Position numbers and translations under genes: made by a program
The notes under the pieces: model-generated
Told to the model about the DNA's origin: nothing
Databases searched by the model: none
The model's input: only the letters and a program-made list of their open reading frames with translations
NCBI GenBank assembly: GCA_021828715.1
Contig: JAJZDF010000035.1
Span: 1-6,524, forward strand
Reading direction: 5' to 3'
Source of the DNA: Thermoplasmata archaeon
Lineage (GTDB): Archaea > Thermoplasmatota > Thermoplasmata > Lutacidiplasmatales > UBA184
Length of the DNA: 6,524 bases
Shown: positions 5,844-6,524 of the stretch, one piece after another
Numbering within the stretch: the stretch's first letter is position 1
Layout: every line of letters starts with the position of its first letter

Positions 5844-6524
5844 ATGGACGCCCCCGACCCCGAGCGCTGGTCGGCGCTCGACCCCCGCCTCGCCGACGCG
5901 GCCGCCCGACGGGGGATCCGGGAGCCGACCGAGATCCAGCGGCTCGCCGCGCCGATCCTGGACAGCGAGGAGGACGCGCTGCTGCTCTCCCCGACCGGCA
6001 CCGGGAAGACCGAGGCGGCGCTCCTGCCGCTCCTCTCCCGTCGCCTCGCCGATCCGTCGCCCCCGATCTCGATCCTCTACGTGACGCCGCTTCGGGCGCT
6101 GAACCGCGACCTCGAGCATCGTCTCGTCTCGCTGGTCGAGGAGGTCGGGCTCACCGCCGCGGTCCGCCACGGCGACACCTCGGCCTCGGCCCGCCTCGCC
6201 CAGTCGAAGCGTCCGCCGGACCTCCTCCTCACCACCCCGGAGACGCTCCAGATCCTGCTGGTCGGGAGCCGCCTTCGCGAAGGGCTCCGCCACGTTCGGG
6301 CGGTCGTGGTCGACGAGGTGCACGAACTGGTCGGCTCGGACCGCGGCGCCCAGCTGGCGCTCACCCTCGAGCGCCTCGACGACCTCACCGGTCGGACGGT
6401 CCGTCGGATCGGCCTGTCGGCCACGGTCGGGAACCCCGACGCGGTCGCGGGGTTCCTCTCCGCGCCCCCGCGGACGATCGCCGTCCGGGCCGCGCGGCTG
6501 CGCCGCCGGCTCGAGCTGACCGCC
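5844..6524 (+). CDS. lhr: Lhr-family superfamily 2 DNA/RNA helicase, N-terminal part (cut by window end)
   Basis: This gene starts at ATG 5844 and stays open for 227 codons to the edge of the window; family members are usually over 800 residues, so most of it is missing. The visible part is the first RecA-like domain. It carries the Q-motif region REPTEIQ with Gln32, Walker A SPTGTGKTE (49-57), motif Ia YVTPLRALNRD (79-89), HGDTSASAR (109-117), TTPETLQILL (130-139), the DEVH motif II (157-160) and LSAT motif III (191-194). The PLRALNRD segment, the GDTS segment and the DEVHEL...RGAQLALTLERL pattern are typical of Lhr helicases, and the PETLQILLVG wording of archaeal ones. Lhr proteins translocate 3' to 5' on single strands and act in DNA repair or, for some archaeal members, RNA metabolism. 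Which archaeal subgroup this is cannot be decided without the C-terminal half. The upstream site is weak (GGGGACAGACCGG). Confidence 0.88.
   Translation, partial: MDAPDPERWSALDPRLADAAARRGIREPTEIQRLAAPILDSEEDALLLSPTGTGKTEAALLPLLSRRLADPSPPISILYVTPLRALNRDLEHRLVSLVEEVGLTAAVRHGDTSASARLAQSKRPPDLLLTTPETLQILLVGSRLREGLRHVRAVVVDEVHELVGSDRGAQLALTLERLDDLTGRTVRRIGLSATVGNPDAVAGFLSAPPRTIAVRAARLRRRLELTA

Noticed and set aside
5538..6424. Minus-strand frames opposite the PPC and Lhr genes
   Set aside because: Arg/Gly/Pro-rich with no domain; the opposite strand encodes well-supported proteins throughout.
1..6524. CRISPR arrays, tRNA/rRNA genes, insertion sequences, riboswitches or clear terminators
   Set aside because: No spaced direct repeats, no cloverleaf-like T-loop (GTTCRANNC) in a fitting context, no transposase frame or flanking inverted repeats, and no T-rich terminator were seen. 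I saw no cobalamin riboswitch, but the start of the transporter operon is outside the window.

Overview
This is a compact window of very high GC content. It holds seven genes on two strands and no mobile elements, RNA genes or CRISPR arrays. Several signs point to an archaeon, most plausibly a high-GC Thermoplasmatota-like or halophile-related lineage. They are the Lhr-type helicase, a BtuD-type ATPase carrying the long C-terminal domain I know from haloarchaea, a winged-helix regulator of a type I know from archaea, and a lack of consistent strong Shine-Dalgarno sites. The bacterial-type uvrB fits mesophilic archaea, many of which acquired uvrABC from bacteria. The assignment is an inference; no rRNA or ribosomal protein is present to settle it.

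Positions 1-1607 (+) carry the end of a FecCD/BtuC-type ABC permease and, coupled by a GTGA start/stop overlap, its BtuD-like ATPase. Together they form part of a cobalamin or siderophore-type importer; the substrate-binding protein lies outside the window.

Positions 5287 down to 1423 (-) carry a three-gene unit, larE - uvrB - winged-helix regulator. Both junctions are 4-base start/stop overlaps (GTGA at 4454-4457, ATGA at 2424-2427), so the genes are almost certainly co-transcribed and translationally coupled. LarE makes the sulfur ligands of the nickel-pincer cofactor, and UvrB is the damage-verification helicase of nucleotide excision repair. The third protein is a probable transcription factor. 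No established pathway links them. The regulator's reading frame converges on the ABC ATPase gene and overlaps it antisense by 185 bp.

Positions 5288-5367 are a short divergent intergenic region with the only conspicuous AT-rich patch seen in the intergenic sequence, probably holding the promoters for both directions. Rightward follow a PPC/DUF296-domain protein (5368-5805) and, after a 38-base gap, the N-terminal third or less of an Lhr-family superfamily 2 helicase, cut by the window end. The gene content is mostly conventional. The points worth a second look are the overlapping larE-uvrB-regulator unit, the antisense tail of the regulator, the uncharacterised C-terminal domain on the ABC ATPase and the three-cysteine form of LarE.
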